Positions 22,100 through 33,635 of a stretch of 64,000 nt of DNA are shown one piece after another; the stretch's first letter is position 1, and every line of letters begins with the position of its first letter. The notes under the pieces are model-generated. The model worked only from the letters and a program-made list of their open reading frames with translations, was not told the origin of the DNA and searched no databases. Source of the stretch: Sorex araneus (lineage: Eukaryota; Chordata; Mammalia; Eulipotyphla; Soricidae); assembly GCF_027595985.1 (NCBI RefSeq), contig NC_073306.1, positions 103,259,484 through 103,323,483 on the forward strand. The letters run 5' to 3'. A program made the position numbers and the translations under genes.

Positions 22100-22255
22100 A
22101 GGGTCAGGAAATTTCCTTGTGTAAACCAGCCCCATTTTGATCCCTGGCACCACTTATGGTCCCACAAACAAACACCAAGAGTGATCCCTGAGCACACAGT
22201 TGGAACTAAGCTTTGAACACAGTCAGTGGGTGGCCTCAATACAGCAAAACAAAAC
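22100..22255 (+). repeat. SINE-A copy, 5'-truncated and diverged
   Basis: The B-box-like end and body (gatccctggcaccacttatg, gagtgatccctgagcacaca) are present, with an AAAACAAAACAA tail. The head is degraded. Confidence 0.6.
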
Positions 22256-22514
22256 AATGCAAGTAATAAAGACAGGAATCTTGTGTAGACTTTTCCAGAA
22301 AGAAAAAAAAAAAAGAGGGATCACTGGTTTCTCCATACAACTCTTTTGTATAATTGTAGTTCCAAAATTTGACCAAGGTAATGCCAAAAATAAAATTATC
22401 CACCAATCTTTTATGGATTATATATACAAAATAACAAAATTTAGATAACTGATTCTAGTGATATATAAATTGAACATACTCTAAGAACACAAGCTTAACA
22501 TTTGATATCAAGCA

Positions 22515-22705
22515 AAGGGCTAAAGATGTGGTTCAGTGACAAAAAGTATACTTTGCATTTATGAGACCTGGATTTGACCTCCAGCAAAGGAGAGAAAAAA
22601 ACCCAGATTCAATTTCTGTCACTGTATAGTTCCCTGAGCATCACATTCTGGAGTATGTGAATGGCAATAGTCCCTGAGCACCACTGGGTATGACCCAAAG
22701 AACAT
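22515..22705 (+). repeat. old tRNA-SINE copy
   Basis: The head gggctaaagatgtggttcag and gagacctggatttgacctcc differ from SINE-A but share its closing motif (gagcaccactgggtatgacc). It resembles the old heads at 41694, 56265 and 60983. Confidence 0.55.
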
Positions 22706-23845
22706 AAACAAATTTAAAACATAAACCCAACCATATTAATACTAATCAAAGGAGAAGGTTTATATACCTTTGTGATGAAAAAAATTAATTGACAAAATTT
22801 ATTCTTCTCCAAATTGTTGTGAACAAAGAATATTACCAAAACAGCAGTGTATATCACATTCAACAGCAAAATAATGAAAATTTTCCTTCTACTTAAGACT
22901 GGGAATAAGATAATTACCACTTGTCACCTTATCTGATTTTACACTGGAGGTACTGATATAACAAACTGAAAAAAAATCATATTAGAATTTGAAAAAGAGA
23001 AATATAGCCACCATTACTTGTAGACACATTGAGTGTGCATGTTAAAATCTAAAATAATTTGAAAACTATTAGAACTAATGAATGTGTAATGATGTTGGAT
23101 AGAAGATCCTAAAAATATCATTTATATTTCTGTGTCATCCATAAACAAATAGTAAATTATATATAATATATTTACAAGAGTAGATAAACTCTTAGGAACA
23201 GTTAGGAACAATTAGGAACAATTTAACAAAAGATTTAGAATACCCCCAACATTGAAAATAGTCACAGAGAAAAAAAATATTTAAATAAATTAGAAATAAT
23301 CTTTTAATATTTAGAAAGGTTTGTGTTAAAAAGACGTTTGTTCTTCTAGGTTGATCTATAAATTCATCACTGTCCAAATGAAAATTAGACATTTATTTAA
23401 AAAAATTATGTTTCTATTGACAAGTTGATTCTAATTTCATATGCAAATGCAAAAGGTCAAGAACATACAGAGCATGTGAAGAGGAAGAACAAAGATGGAT
23501 GATTCATTCAACTGAAGAAAAAGCCCATCAATAGGCTAAAGAAATAAAAACCTCATGATATTAACATAAACTAATAAGTGAACTCAAAAAGAGAGCAAAC
23601 ATGAACTGTCATTTTATTCATGGAACAAATGTAATGGGTGAAATAGTGTATTTTTAATTAATATTGCCAGATTAATTGGGTATATGAAAGAGTGTATCTG
23701 AATCTCTTATTTTAACATTGTTCACAAGTTAATTCCACATAAATTGCAGCTAAATAGGGAGGGAACAAACAAATATTTTTAGAGGATAACATAGGAAAAA
23801 ATATTTATATCCTTGAAGTAAGCAAATATATTTTAAGTAACACAT
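22706..23845. other. intergenic, nothing recognised
   Basis: AT-rich. A short direct repeat ttaggaacagttaggaaca with relatives lies at 23191-23225. No gene. Confidence 0.45.
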
Positions 23846-23856
23846 AAAGGGTAGTA

Positions 23857-24001
23857 GTCTGCACTGCAGCACTGCAGCACTGTCGTCCCATTGTTCATTG
23901 ATTTGCTTGAGCGGGCACCAGTGATGTCTCCATTATGAGACTTGTTGTTACTGTTTTTGGCATATCGAATACACCAGGGGTAGCTTGCCAGGCTCTGCCG
24001 T
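23857..24001 (-). repeat. SINE-B copy, 5'-truncated, 10-bp target duplication
   Basis: It is flanked by aagggtagta (23847-23856 and 24002-24011). On the plus strand it begins with three GCACTGCA-type units (the tail) and lacks the tRNA-like head. Confidence 0.85.
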
Positions 24002-24011
24002 AAGGGTAGTA

Positions 24012-24542
24012 ACCTATATTTAAAAAATTCTCTATTCACATCTGACAAAGTACTCAAATTTAGAAGCTACAATCTTTTACTAAGAATAAGACAAATAACT
24101 CAAAAAATTAGCAGAAAATTTGTGCACTTCAGAAGCATATATTAATTTTTTTTAAGGTAAAAAGTTGCTTTAGTCTCATTTGTCACCAAGAATCTGTAAG
24201 TTAAACCAGTGTGTTTAAATAAGACTCAGTAAATTCCAAAGCTTAGAGAATATTTGTGGTCTGGAATTCTTATACATTGAATAAGAAGTCACGTTTGTTA
24301 GTTGGAGTAACAATTAAAAAATACTATTTAGACAGTGCCTACCAAGACTAGGAAAATATACATAATGCAGAGGTTAGCTTAATCCCTGCTAGTAGAAGTC
24401 AAGATGATGGTCAGCCTAGGGAAGTAGAGAAAAATAATTAGTGGGAATGCACAATAGTGTTTTAGAGGCATGGAATTGCTATTTATTGATCTAGATGCTA
24501 ATCATATAGATGTAACCCATTTTAAAAATTCACTAATGTGAC
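24012..24542. other. intergenic, nothing recognised
   Basis: A 24-base stretch at 24131-24155 faintly recalls the 5' end of U6 RNA but is too short and diverged to annotate. No gene. Confidence 0.45.
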
Positions 24543-24558
24543 AAATTTTGTATTATTA

Positions 24559-26640
24559 TTATTTTTATTTTAATGAATCACCCTTAGATACAGTTACAGA
24601 TGTATAAATTTTAATGATTACGTTTCAATCAAACAATGTTCAAGTACCCATCCCTCCATCAGTGCCCATTCTCCAACACCAATGTTCCCGTATCCCTCCC
24701 ACCACCCCCACCCAGTCCCACCCCCTGCCTCTGTGGCAGACACATTCCCTTTTACTCCCTCTCTCCTTTTGAGTGTTATGGTTTAGAATATAGGCACTAA
24801 GAAGCCATCATGTTTGGTCCATAGTCTACTTTCAGCATGCATCTCCCATCTCAAGCAATCCCTCCAACCACCGTTTACTTAGTAGTCTCTTCTCCATCCC
24901 ACCTGTCTTTTCCCCCAGCACATGAGATCTGCTTCCAAGCCTTGGGTGATCTTCCTGGCCCTTATCTCTGCTATCCTTAGGTGTTAGTCTCCTATTATGT
25001 TACTTCATATTCCACATATGGTTGCAGTCATTCTGTGTCTGTCCCGCTCTTGCTCTTTCTGACTCATTTCGCTTAAAAGGATACACTCCATGCTGATCCA
25101 CTTATATGCAGATTTCAGGGTTTCATCTTTTCTAACAGCTGCATAGTATTCCATTGTGTAGATATACCACAGTTTCTTTAACCAGTCAGCTCTTCTCGGG
25201 CACTCGGGTTTTTTTCCAGATTCTGGCTATTTTAAACAGTGCTGCAATAAACATACAAGTGCAGATGTCATTTCTACTAAACTTTTTTTACATCTCCTGG
25301 ATCTATTCCTAGAAGTGGTATTGCTGGATCAAATGGGAGCTCAATTTTTAGTTTTTTGAGAAACATCTATATTGTTTTCCAAAAAGATTGGACCAGTCGG
25401 CATTCCCACCAGCAGTAAAGGAGAGTCCATTTCCCCCCACATCCATGCCAACGTCAGTTGCTTTTGTTTTTTTGGATGTGTGCCAGTCTCTGTGATGTGA
25501 GATGATATTTTATTGTTGTTTTGATCTGCATCTCTCTGATGATGTCATGTGCCTTTTTGCCATTTGGATTTCTTCTTTGAAAAAGTTTCTGTTCATTTCA
25601 TCACCCCCTTTTAGGATGGGGTGGATGTTTTCTTCTTGTAGAGTTCAATCAGTGCCTTGTATATCCTTGATATTAATCCCTTATTGGAAGGATATTGGGT
25701 GAGTGTCCTTTCCCATTCTGTAGGCTGTCTTTGTATCTTGGTCGCTGTTTCTTTTGAGGTGCAGAAGCTTCTTAGTTTAAGATAGTCCCATTTGTTCATC
25801 TCTGTTTCCACTTGCTTGGTCAACGGCGTTTCGTCCTTGAAGATACCTTTAGCTCCAATGTCGTAGAGGGTTTTGCCGATCTTTTCTTCAATGTACCTTA
25901 TGGATACTGGTCTGATGTTGAGGTCTTTAATCCATTTTGATCTGACTTTTGTGCATGGTGTTAGGTAGAGGTATGAGCCCTTTTTTTTGCATGTAGTTGT
26001 CCAGTTTTGCCAGCACCATTTGTTAGAGGCTTACCTTGCTCCACTTCACATTTCTTGTTCCCTTATCAAAAATTAAGTGATCAAATATTTGAAGGTGTGT
26101 GTGTAAAGATATTTAACCCTATTCTACTGGTCGATGGATCTGCTTGTGTTTCAATACCATGGCTGTTTTAATTATTACCACTTTGTAGTACAGCTTGAAG
26201 TTGGGGAAGGTGATGTCCCCATCTTTGTTTCCCCAATAATTGCTTTACTATCCATGGGGGTTTCTTGTTCCATATGAATTTCAGGAGTGTTTGGTTCAAT
26301 TTCTTTGAAGAATGTCATAGGTATCCATATAGGGACCGCACTGATTCTGTATAATGCTTTGGGGAGTATTGCCATTTTGACAATGTTAATTCTCCCAAAC
26401 CATGAGCAGGGGATATGTTTCCATTTCCTCATGTCCTTTTTTTTATTTCTTGAAGTAGCATTTTGTAGTTTTCTTTGTGCAGGTCCTTTACCTCTTTGGT
26501 TAATTTCATTTTGAGGTACTTGATTTCTTGAGGCATGATTGTGAATAGGATTGCCTTTTTCATATCATTTTCTTCTCTCTCATTATTTTCATATAGAAAA
26601 GCCATGGATTTTGGGGTATTGATTTTATAGCCTGCGAGTT
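24559..26640 (-). mobile_element. L1, 3' part of a 5'-inverted insertion
   Basis: On the minus strand: ORF2 C-terminal pieces in order, KLAGYKINTPKSMAFLYENN at the 5' side (about 26640), then WFGRINIVKMAILPKALYR, then MNKWDYLKLRSFCTSKETAT, then the 3'UTR. The T-rich start at 24559 is the poly(A) tail. Frames are broken in several places, so ORF2 is dead. Likely flanking duplication: aaattttgtattatta (24543-24558) against aaattttatattataa (27282-27297), 14 of 16 matching. Confidence 0.9.
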
Positions 26641-27281
26641 TCTATGAGACACATATCACCCTAATACCAAAACCAAACAGAGACACCACAAAAAAAGAAA
26701 ATTTTTCATTTTCCTGATGTATATCCCTGATGAGCATGGATGTGAAGATCCTTAACAAAATATTAGCAAATAGAATCCAACCACTCATCCAAAAGATCAT
26801 ACACCACGACCTAGTAAGATTCATCCTGGGGAAGCAAGGATGTTTCAACATTCACAAGTCAATCAATATAATCCATCATACCAATAAAAGAAAAGATAAA
26901 AAAAATCATATCAATAGAAGTAGAGAAAGCATTTGACAAGTTCCAGCACCGTTTGTGATGAAAACTCTCAACAAAATGGGAATTGAGGAACTTACTTCAA
27001 CATAATCAAAACCATCTACCACAAGCCTATGGCAAACATTATCCTCACCAGGGATAAAGTAAGAGCCTTCCCTCAAGACCAGGGACAAAACAAGGATGCC
27101 CACTCTCACCACTACTATTCAATATAGTACTGGAAGCACTTGCAATAGCAGTTAGGCAAGAAAAAGGCATTAAGGACATCCAAATAGGAAAGGAAGAAAT
27201 CAAACTCTCACTACTTGCAGATGACATGATACTATATTTAGAGAACCCTAAAGCTTCTACCAAGAAGCTCCTAAAAATGAG
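26641..27281 (+). mobile_element. inverted 5' segment of the same L1 (reverse transcriptase domain)
   Basis: The plus strand reads reverse-transcriptase pieces: [37 protein letters not shown], then [16 protein letters not shown] sequence (seen as [14 protein letters not shown], containing the DD catalytic motif). It ends about eight residues before the point where the minus-strand part begins. The two parts are thus neighbouring L1 segments with one flipped. Confidence 0.9.
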
Positions 27282-27354
27282 AAATTTTATATTATAAATT
27301 GATATTATGATATACAAATTTTTATAGAGTCATCGTCAATAGAAAGTTTAAAAT

Positions 27355-27924
27355 CGCCAGCTCCCCTCTTCTGCTCACAACCCCGGGAGGGAGCCAGAGG
27401 AGTCCGGGGCTGGGGCCTCGGAGGGGTCCTGCTGCCCACTGCTCCTCCCAGCCTGCTCCTCCCGCCCCGCCCCGCCCCCCTGCTCCGGGACTCCTGTGGG
27501 CTGCTGTGTGTGCGGTGTGTGTGCATGCGTGCATGCCTTTTTTCCTTTCTGCTGTGGAAGGGTTGAGCGGGGGTCTTTTGCTCTAAGAAACAGCTTCTTC
27601 TCTGCAGCGAGAAAGGCCACCCACGGAAGCCCACTGGAGAGCGGCTCCCCACGGCCCGCCTGGCCGGAGGGTGGCCAGGCTGCAGAGTGGGCATGGTGGT
27701 CAACACTCCCCACCCTGATTCAGCCGCGCCCCCGCAGGAGCAGGTGATGGGTCCCCCGCCCCGCCCTGTCCCCTGGGTGAGTGCTGGGAAGCTGAGTTGT
27801 TCTCCGCTGGGCCGTGGGTGTGCGTGCTGGGGCCTCACAGTATCTGGGAAGGGATGGAGATGAGGTGTTTCCTTACTGTATAAATGAATATTTGTATGAT
27901 TAAATTAACACACACACACACAAA
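27355..27924 (+). pseudogene. GC-rich 3'UTR-like retrocopy with 14-bp target duplication
   Basis: An isolated 570-bp GC- and CpG-rich block sits in AT-rich DNA between identical agaaagtttaaaat copies (27341-27354 and 27925-27938). It ends with ATTAAA followed by ACACACAC and AAAA, which looks like an mRNA 3' end with polyadenylation signal and short tail. No long coding frame has recognisable homology; the GC-rich open frames on either strand look incidental. It is inferred to be a 5'-truncated processed copy of a cellular transcript's 3' end. The parent gene is not identified. Confidence 0.7.
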
Positions 27925-27938
27925 AGAAAGTTTAAAAT

Positions 27939-28209
27939 TACCTTATAACTCACTTACAGAGATGAGCTAGAATAGTGACTAAAGAACACTACTTATATTT
28001 AGGTTATAATGATTTTCTTTATAATAATTAAGTAGCATATTAGCTCCTTTTTCAATTAATCCTATGGTGTTAACTATGAGTAGACTAGTTGTTAGATACA
28101 GTGGTAATGTAAGGATCCTGATAAATTACAATGCTATGTGCATTGACATAATGACCCTAGCTAATGAAAAGGTAAAAGCCCGTGAGATGGAGTGGCACCA
28201 TACTGATGT
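27939..28209. other. intergenic, nothing recognised
   Basis: Short AT-rich spacer before a purine-rich microsatellite. Confidence 0.4.
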
Positions 28210-28221
28210 AAAGCTGGGGGA

Positions 28222-28312
28222 AAGTGAGAAAGGGAGAGAGAGAGAGAGACAGAGAGAGAGAGAGGCAGACACAGAGACAGAGAGATAGAGAGAGACATAG
28301 AGACAGACAGAG
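28222..28312. repeat. GAGA/GACAGA purine microsatellite
   Basis: Imperfect GA and GACA array. Confidence 0.9.
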
Positions 28313-28376
28313 ATGTGTCAAAGCAGCCACTTGTTTACAAGAAATTCATAGGTAATTATTTGAGCAAGAAGAAAAT

Positions 28377-28527
28377 AGGGGCCAAAGAGATGCCCCTCAG
28401 ATAGGGTGCCAGCCTAAATTTGAATCCCATCACTCCGTATGGTCCCTCGAACCCCATCAGTGGTAATCGCTGTTCTCAGAGTCAGGAGTAAGCCCTGAGT
28501 ACCACAAGTTGTGTTCTGAAAACAAAA
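28377..28527 (+). repeat. SINE-A copy with GGGA-array tail
   Basis: The head ggggccaaagagatgcccct and body (ctccgtatggtccctcgaac) end in AAAACAAAAAAAG, which continues into the GGGA array. The tetranucleotide array seems to have grown from the SINE tail. Confidence 0.75.
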
Positions 28528-28630
28528 AAAGAGGGAGGGAGGGAGGGAGGGAGGGAGGGAGGGAGGGAGGGAGGGAGGGAGGGAGGGAGGGAGGGAGGGA
28601 GGGAGGGAAAGAGAGAAAGAGGGAGAGGAG
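28528..28630. repeat. (GGGA)n microsatellite
   Basis: About 20 nearly perfect GGGA units, then GAAAGAGA variants. It explains the poly-PSL open frame on the opposite strand. Confidence 0.95.
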
Positions 28631-29530
28631 GAGGAAAGGCAGGAAGGCAGGAATAAAATAAATATTTGTTGTGCATGTGTGAAATCCTACCTAAATTAAG
28701 TAAATAGGTAGTTGCCTTATCATACCTCTGAAACATGATCTAAATAAAGTCACTAAATCATGCCACATTCAGGGTGCCCCTAGAAGGCACACCAAGTTTG
28801 TCCAAGGCCTCCTTCTGTGAGGACACCAAGGACTCCTCTTCCCTCCTGGAGAAATAGCTCCTCTTCTCTATTAAATGAAATAGCTTGGGTTTCCCCTGAC
28901 TACAAGGAAACTTCTAGTGAGCCAGTGTCCAGAATCTTCAGGTGATTTGAATCTCTCCTTCCCACATTTACTGCTAAACTGAATTGTATGGCAATAGGTG
29001 TAATGCAAAATGCTCCCACTGAAATCATGTAGTGATTAAATGTACAACTGATTTCAGTCTAAAGTGAAACCTGTCTTTGTAATAATGGAAGTTAGCACTT
29101 TTGAGATCTCAATCTTATACTACATAAGAAAAATGCATTCTCTTAACATAACCTAGGAAATCACTCGTACTGCTGGTGGGTGTGTCTAGGAAAATGGCAT
29201 GGATAGTTCTTTCTTCTCAAGAAGAATTATTTTTCACAGATTCTATATTATTTCAAGTTCAGTTCTCTTCTGCCTAGTTATAAGTGTTCTTTTCTTTCTC
29301 TCTGATTTTTTTCTTTCTGCTAAAAACAAATATAATTTTCACCTAAAATAGTTGAATAAAATTGCCTATGTACTCTAGCTCCTGGAAAATAGACTCTATT
29401 TTGACAGCACATTAGTTCCATAATTCATTTTTCACATAATTACATAATTCAAACTCATTATCTAACAATCCCCCTATTTTAACTGTATCTTTTTCTGTAC
29501 ATTTTATTCCATAGCAACATGATTTCTAAC
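28631..29530. other. intergenic, nothing recognised
   Basis: No supportable exon, RNA gene or named repeat. Confidence 0.45.
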
Positions 29531-29547
29531 TCTCCCACAGATATTTC

Positions 29548-30831
29548 TTTTTTTTTATTAGTGAATCACTGTGAATCACAGCTACAGATTTACATATTTT
29601 CATGCTTGTTTTTCAGTTATTCAATGCTCGAGTACCCATCCCTCCACCAGTGCCCATTCTCCAACACTGATGATCCCAGTATCCCTCCCACCCTCCAACT
29701 CCTTCCCTCCAACCCACCTTGCCTCTGTGACAGGCATTCCCTTTTGTTTTCTCTCTCCTTTTGGGTGTTGTGGTTTGCAATAGAGGTATTGAGTGGCCAT
29801 CGTGTTCAGTTTATAGTCTACTTTCAGCATGCATCTCCCATCCCAAATGGGGCCTCCAACCATGCTTTACTTGGTGTTCCCTTCTCTATCTGAGCTGCCT
29901 TTTCCCGCAGCACATGAGGCTGGCTTCCAAGCAATAGAACAAACCTCCTGGTACTTATTTCTACTATTCTTGGGTGTTAGTCTCCCATTCTGTTATTTTA
30001 TATTCCACAGATGAGTGCAATCTTTCTACATCTGTCTCTCTCTTTCTAACTCATTTCACTTAGCATGATACTTTCCATTGTTGACCCACTTGTATGCAAA
30101 GTTCACGACTTCATCCTTTCTAACAGCTGCATAGGACTCCATTATGCAGATGTACCAAAGTTTCCTTAACCAGTCATTCTGTTCTCAGGCACTCGTTTTT
30201 TTCCCCAGATTCTGGCTATTGTAAACAGTGCTGCAATGAACATATAAGTACAGATGTCATTTCAACTATACTGTTTTGCCTCTCCAGGATGTATTCCCAG
30301 AAGTGGTATTGCTGTGTCAAATGGGAGCTCAATTTCTAATTGTTTGAGAAGCGTCCATATTGTTTTCCAAAAGGGTTGAACCAGTCGCATTCCCACCAGC
30401 AGTGTAGGAGGGTCCCTTTCTCCCCACATCCACGCCGACACCGGTTGCTTTTGTTCTTTTGGATGTGTGCCAAAGGATGTGTGTGGTGTGAGGTAGTATC
30501 TCATAGTTGTTTTGATCTGCATATCCCTGATTAGTAATGAAGAGCATTTTTTCATGTGCCTTTTGGCCCTCCATATTTCTTCCTTGAGAAAGTTTCTGTT
30601 CATTTCTTCACCCCATTTTCTGATGGGATTGGATGTTTTCTTCTTGTAGAGATCAACCGTGCCTTATAAACCCTTGATATCAACTCCTTATCAGATGGGT
30701 ATTGGGTGAATATTCTTTCCCATTTTGTAGATTGTATTTGTATTCTGGTCACTGTATCTTTTGTGGTGCAGAATCTTCTTAGTTTAATATAGTCCCATTT
30801 GTTTATCTCTGTTTCCACTTGGTTGATCAGT
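29548..30831 (-). mobile_element. 5'-truncated L1 with perfect 17-bp target duplication
   Basis: It is flanked by tctcccacagatatttc at 29531-29547 and 30832-30848. A T9 run (poly(A)) starts the left end. On the minus strand ORF2 pieces are INQVETEINKWDYIKLRRF at the truncated 5' side, then [18 protein letters not shown], then the 3'UTR. The frame is broken. The intact duplication suggests a younger insertion than the L1 at 24559. Confidence 0.93.
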
Positions 30832-30848
30832 TCTCCCACAGATATTTC

Positions 30849-31963
30849 ACTTAGGGGAGATGTCTTAAAGGTTTCTCTTCATATTACTAATTACCAAGGA
30901 AGGAAAGGACTTGAAGCTCTGTGAATAAAAAGCACAGAGAAACTTCTAGTATAACAGTGATTTGTTGCACATTCAATAGTTTCTGAGAACCCTTGAGACA
31001 AATGATAACAGGCATTCAAGATACAATGGGATAGTGATGAAACATGTAGGTTCTGAGCCGGGATTCAAAGCTTAACTATATGAGTTAGTGCCTGCAAACA
31101 AACAGACAAAATTTATTTACTTACCTCTCCACAACTGAGTTTACTCACTTTACTACTTAGTTAAATAAAAGGTGCCAGTGATTTCTTTTATCTCACCTTG
31201 TAAGGAAGTTTAGATGTTAAATGCATGAAAATCACTAGAACCATCTTCACATATGCTAAGTATTCAAGACATATTGGTTCTTATCAGCATGGAAGATGAT
31301 ACCTAATGACTTTTATCAAATCAACAATTGACGAATTTCATCACTACCATAATCATCTGCCATATCTCTACAACAACACCATTCATGCCGGCGAGTTGAA
31401 TAACAAATGCAGTGACTGGCAAGTAGCTGAGATTCTAACACTGAAAGTCCTTGGTCCACTCCAGTTTCAGCTCCCTCCTTCTACTAGAAAGACACTGAAG
31501 TTCAGAGACATTGCTCAACTCGAGTAGGTCTTATTCAGCTAACTAAAGTGTGAGGATGATATCACACCTCGGGTCTCTATTCTTAGTCCAGACATTGGGC
31601 TGGAAGGCTGGGGGGGGGCAGGAAGGGGAAGGAGGAAACACCAAGGTGATTGGTTAACCTGTACTCTCTTCCAGCTCATTCCAGCTGATGTTTAACATCA
31701 CCAAGGGGAGCAAGTAAGGCATACTCTTTCTAGTTGTGGTGGGGGGAAATCTTGCTGTGAAATTTCCATTTTGATGCTTTATTTGACTTACACTCTGCAG
31801 ACTCACTCTGCTTAACAGACTGCTATGAGACTGAAGGAACTCTCCAGGATGAAGATGGTTGATGGTTGCCATGCCAACAACATTCAATAAAAATAGAGAT
31901 TTTGACTTGATTATCCTGGTGGAAACTTTAAAGTCAGATTAGAGTTCCAACTTTGTCTTACTC
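30849..31963. other. intergenic with MIR traces
   Basis: About 31035-31290 resembles a plus-strand MIR (a gggattcaaagcttaactat-like start, then ctctccacaactgagtttac). 31485-31530 (actgaagttcagagacattg) looks like a minus-strand MIR core. No gene seen. Confidence 0.5.
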
Positions 31964-31976
31964 AAGAAACATGTTT

Positions 31977-32215
31977 GACACCCAGAAGGAAAAAGAGACT
32001 AAGAGGGAATGTACCTGCCACAGGGTGGGGTAGGGGGGTGGAGGGTGCAGGGGAGTGGCAAAAGGGATATTGGAAACATTGGTGGTGGAGAATGGGCACA
32101 GGTGGAGGGATCGGTACTCGAACATAATATGACTAAAACATAATCATGCAAGCTTGTAAGTTTATAACTATCTCACAGTGATTCATTAAAATAAAATTTA
32201 AAGAAATTTTTTTAA
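31977..32215 (+). mobile_element. severely truncated L1 (3'UTR only) with 13-bp duplication
   Basis: It is flanked by aagaaacatgttt at 31964-31976 and 32216-32228. Contents match the L1 3'UTR seen in reverse at 24590 and 29590: ggtggtggagaatgggcac, gtgattcattaaaataaaat and an A/T tail. Confidence 0.9.
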
Positions 32216-32228
32216 AAGAAACATGTTT

Positions 32229-32744
32229 ATGAAAGGAAGTTCTGGACATGAAGTAAATGTTACTAGATAAGCAGAGATATAAACAAATATTCACCTAATC
32301 CTAAATCTTTTAGCAAGGATCTCTGACAATCCTACTGGAAAGGGTCTTCCCTTCCCAATTCTTTAGCCCTTTGTGCTTTCACCCTCATTCCCTTCCTTTT
32401 CCTTTATCTCATCCTCCTTCTCCTTCCATTACTTTTCCTCTTTCCTGCCCATTATTTCCTTCAATCCAACCTATTTCCTTTTTGCTGCCCTCTTTCTTTC
32501 CACAGTAGCAGTAAATATAATATTACATACTATATATTATAAAATGATTCCTATGTTAGATAAAATATAATATTATTAGCTGTGATGTGGCCCACAGCAC
32601 CTTTCATTACATTGGAAAGGCAACTTCTCTTCTACTCAAGAGGCTCCAGGTAGCTGCCTTGCATGAAATTGCTACACTGGAGTGTCCTGATGCTATAGTA
32701 GTAATGATAGTCAACTGAGAAGAGGATAGATAGTGTTGAAAATG
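32229..32744. other. intergenic, nothing recognised
   Basis: A pyrimidine-rich stretch at 32370-32500 gives a chance open frame. No gene. Confidence 0.45.
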
Positions 32745-32850
32745 CAGATCAAGAAAGACCCACCCAATAGGTTCCAATAAGTCAAAGTCCAGGCATCTGC
32801 ATTTTAATAAGCTTCCCAGGTGTCAGAGAAATACTTCTCAAGCAGTGTTT
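32745..32850 (+). repeat. MER5-type DNA transposon remnant
   Basis: The segment tccaggcatctgcattttaa, then aagcttcccaggtg and a closing ttctcaagcagtg matches the right half of MER5A-like hAT elements as I know them. Confidence 0.65.
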
Positions 32851-33623
32851 GGGAAATAATGGATCTGTGAGTAAATACTTCATAGAATGAAGAACATTAT
32901 AGATATTCTAAAGGTAAAGGATGCTATGCCCATAGTCACAAAGGTCTAATTCCATGTTCACTCAAGAGACATGGTGAAGGGCACACGAAGAAGTTTATTG
33001 GCAGTAATGTTGCTGGTTGGTCATGGCAGACACATGTAAGAAACCACATTGCATACATACTCACAGTGTTTTGTTTTGATTTTTTAATAATTTTTATATA
33101 GTCACCATGATTTACAAAGGTGATTGTTTGGGACGCTCAATGTCCCAACCCCAAGCCCATGAGATTTTGATATTTTTTCAAAGAGAAAACAATAAAGGTT
33201 TTAGAAATGATAAGTTACAAACAGTTGAGATAAAAACTGAAGAATAAAATTTCCTGGTGAGCTGACTTTCTGAGGTACATTCTAGTTTATCTGCAAACCT
33301 AAATAAAGCAAGGATTAGTTTTTAGAAAAGACAAAATTTAGGGAGTCTGTCCTTATTTTATTTTATTTGTTTTGAGGGGGAAGTAAGGCAAAGTAAAAAT
33401 TTCTTCTTCTAACTTTTTTGGATTGGTTTCATGGACATTATATATTCAGTAAACTTTAATAATCAGAATACAAGGTTCTGGAGATATGTCCCATTTGATT
33501 TCTTTTCTATAAGTGAACTTTGCCCTACATAAATTCCTTGCTTTCATCCCACTAGTCATAAAATTCAACTCCTCATAATATGTTATAGAAGAACACAAAT
33601 GTCAGAAGATTAATTCAAATTCT
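32851..33623. other. intergenic; one possible retroelement 3' end
   Basis: 33083-33175 (ttttatatagtcaccatgat, then tttacaaaggtgattgtttg) resembles the L1-like 3' end seen at 12429. Otherwise nothing recognised. Confidence 0.4.
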
Positions 33624-33635
33624 GATTCTATTACT

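Noticed and set aside
24131-24160. U6 snRNA-like 5' end
   Set aside because: Only about 25 bases with several mismatches, and no downstream U6 sequence.
27305-27838. 177-codon open frame on the minus strand
   Set aside because: It lies antisense to a GC-rich retrocopy and has no recognisable domain. Stops are rare in GC-rich DNA.
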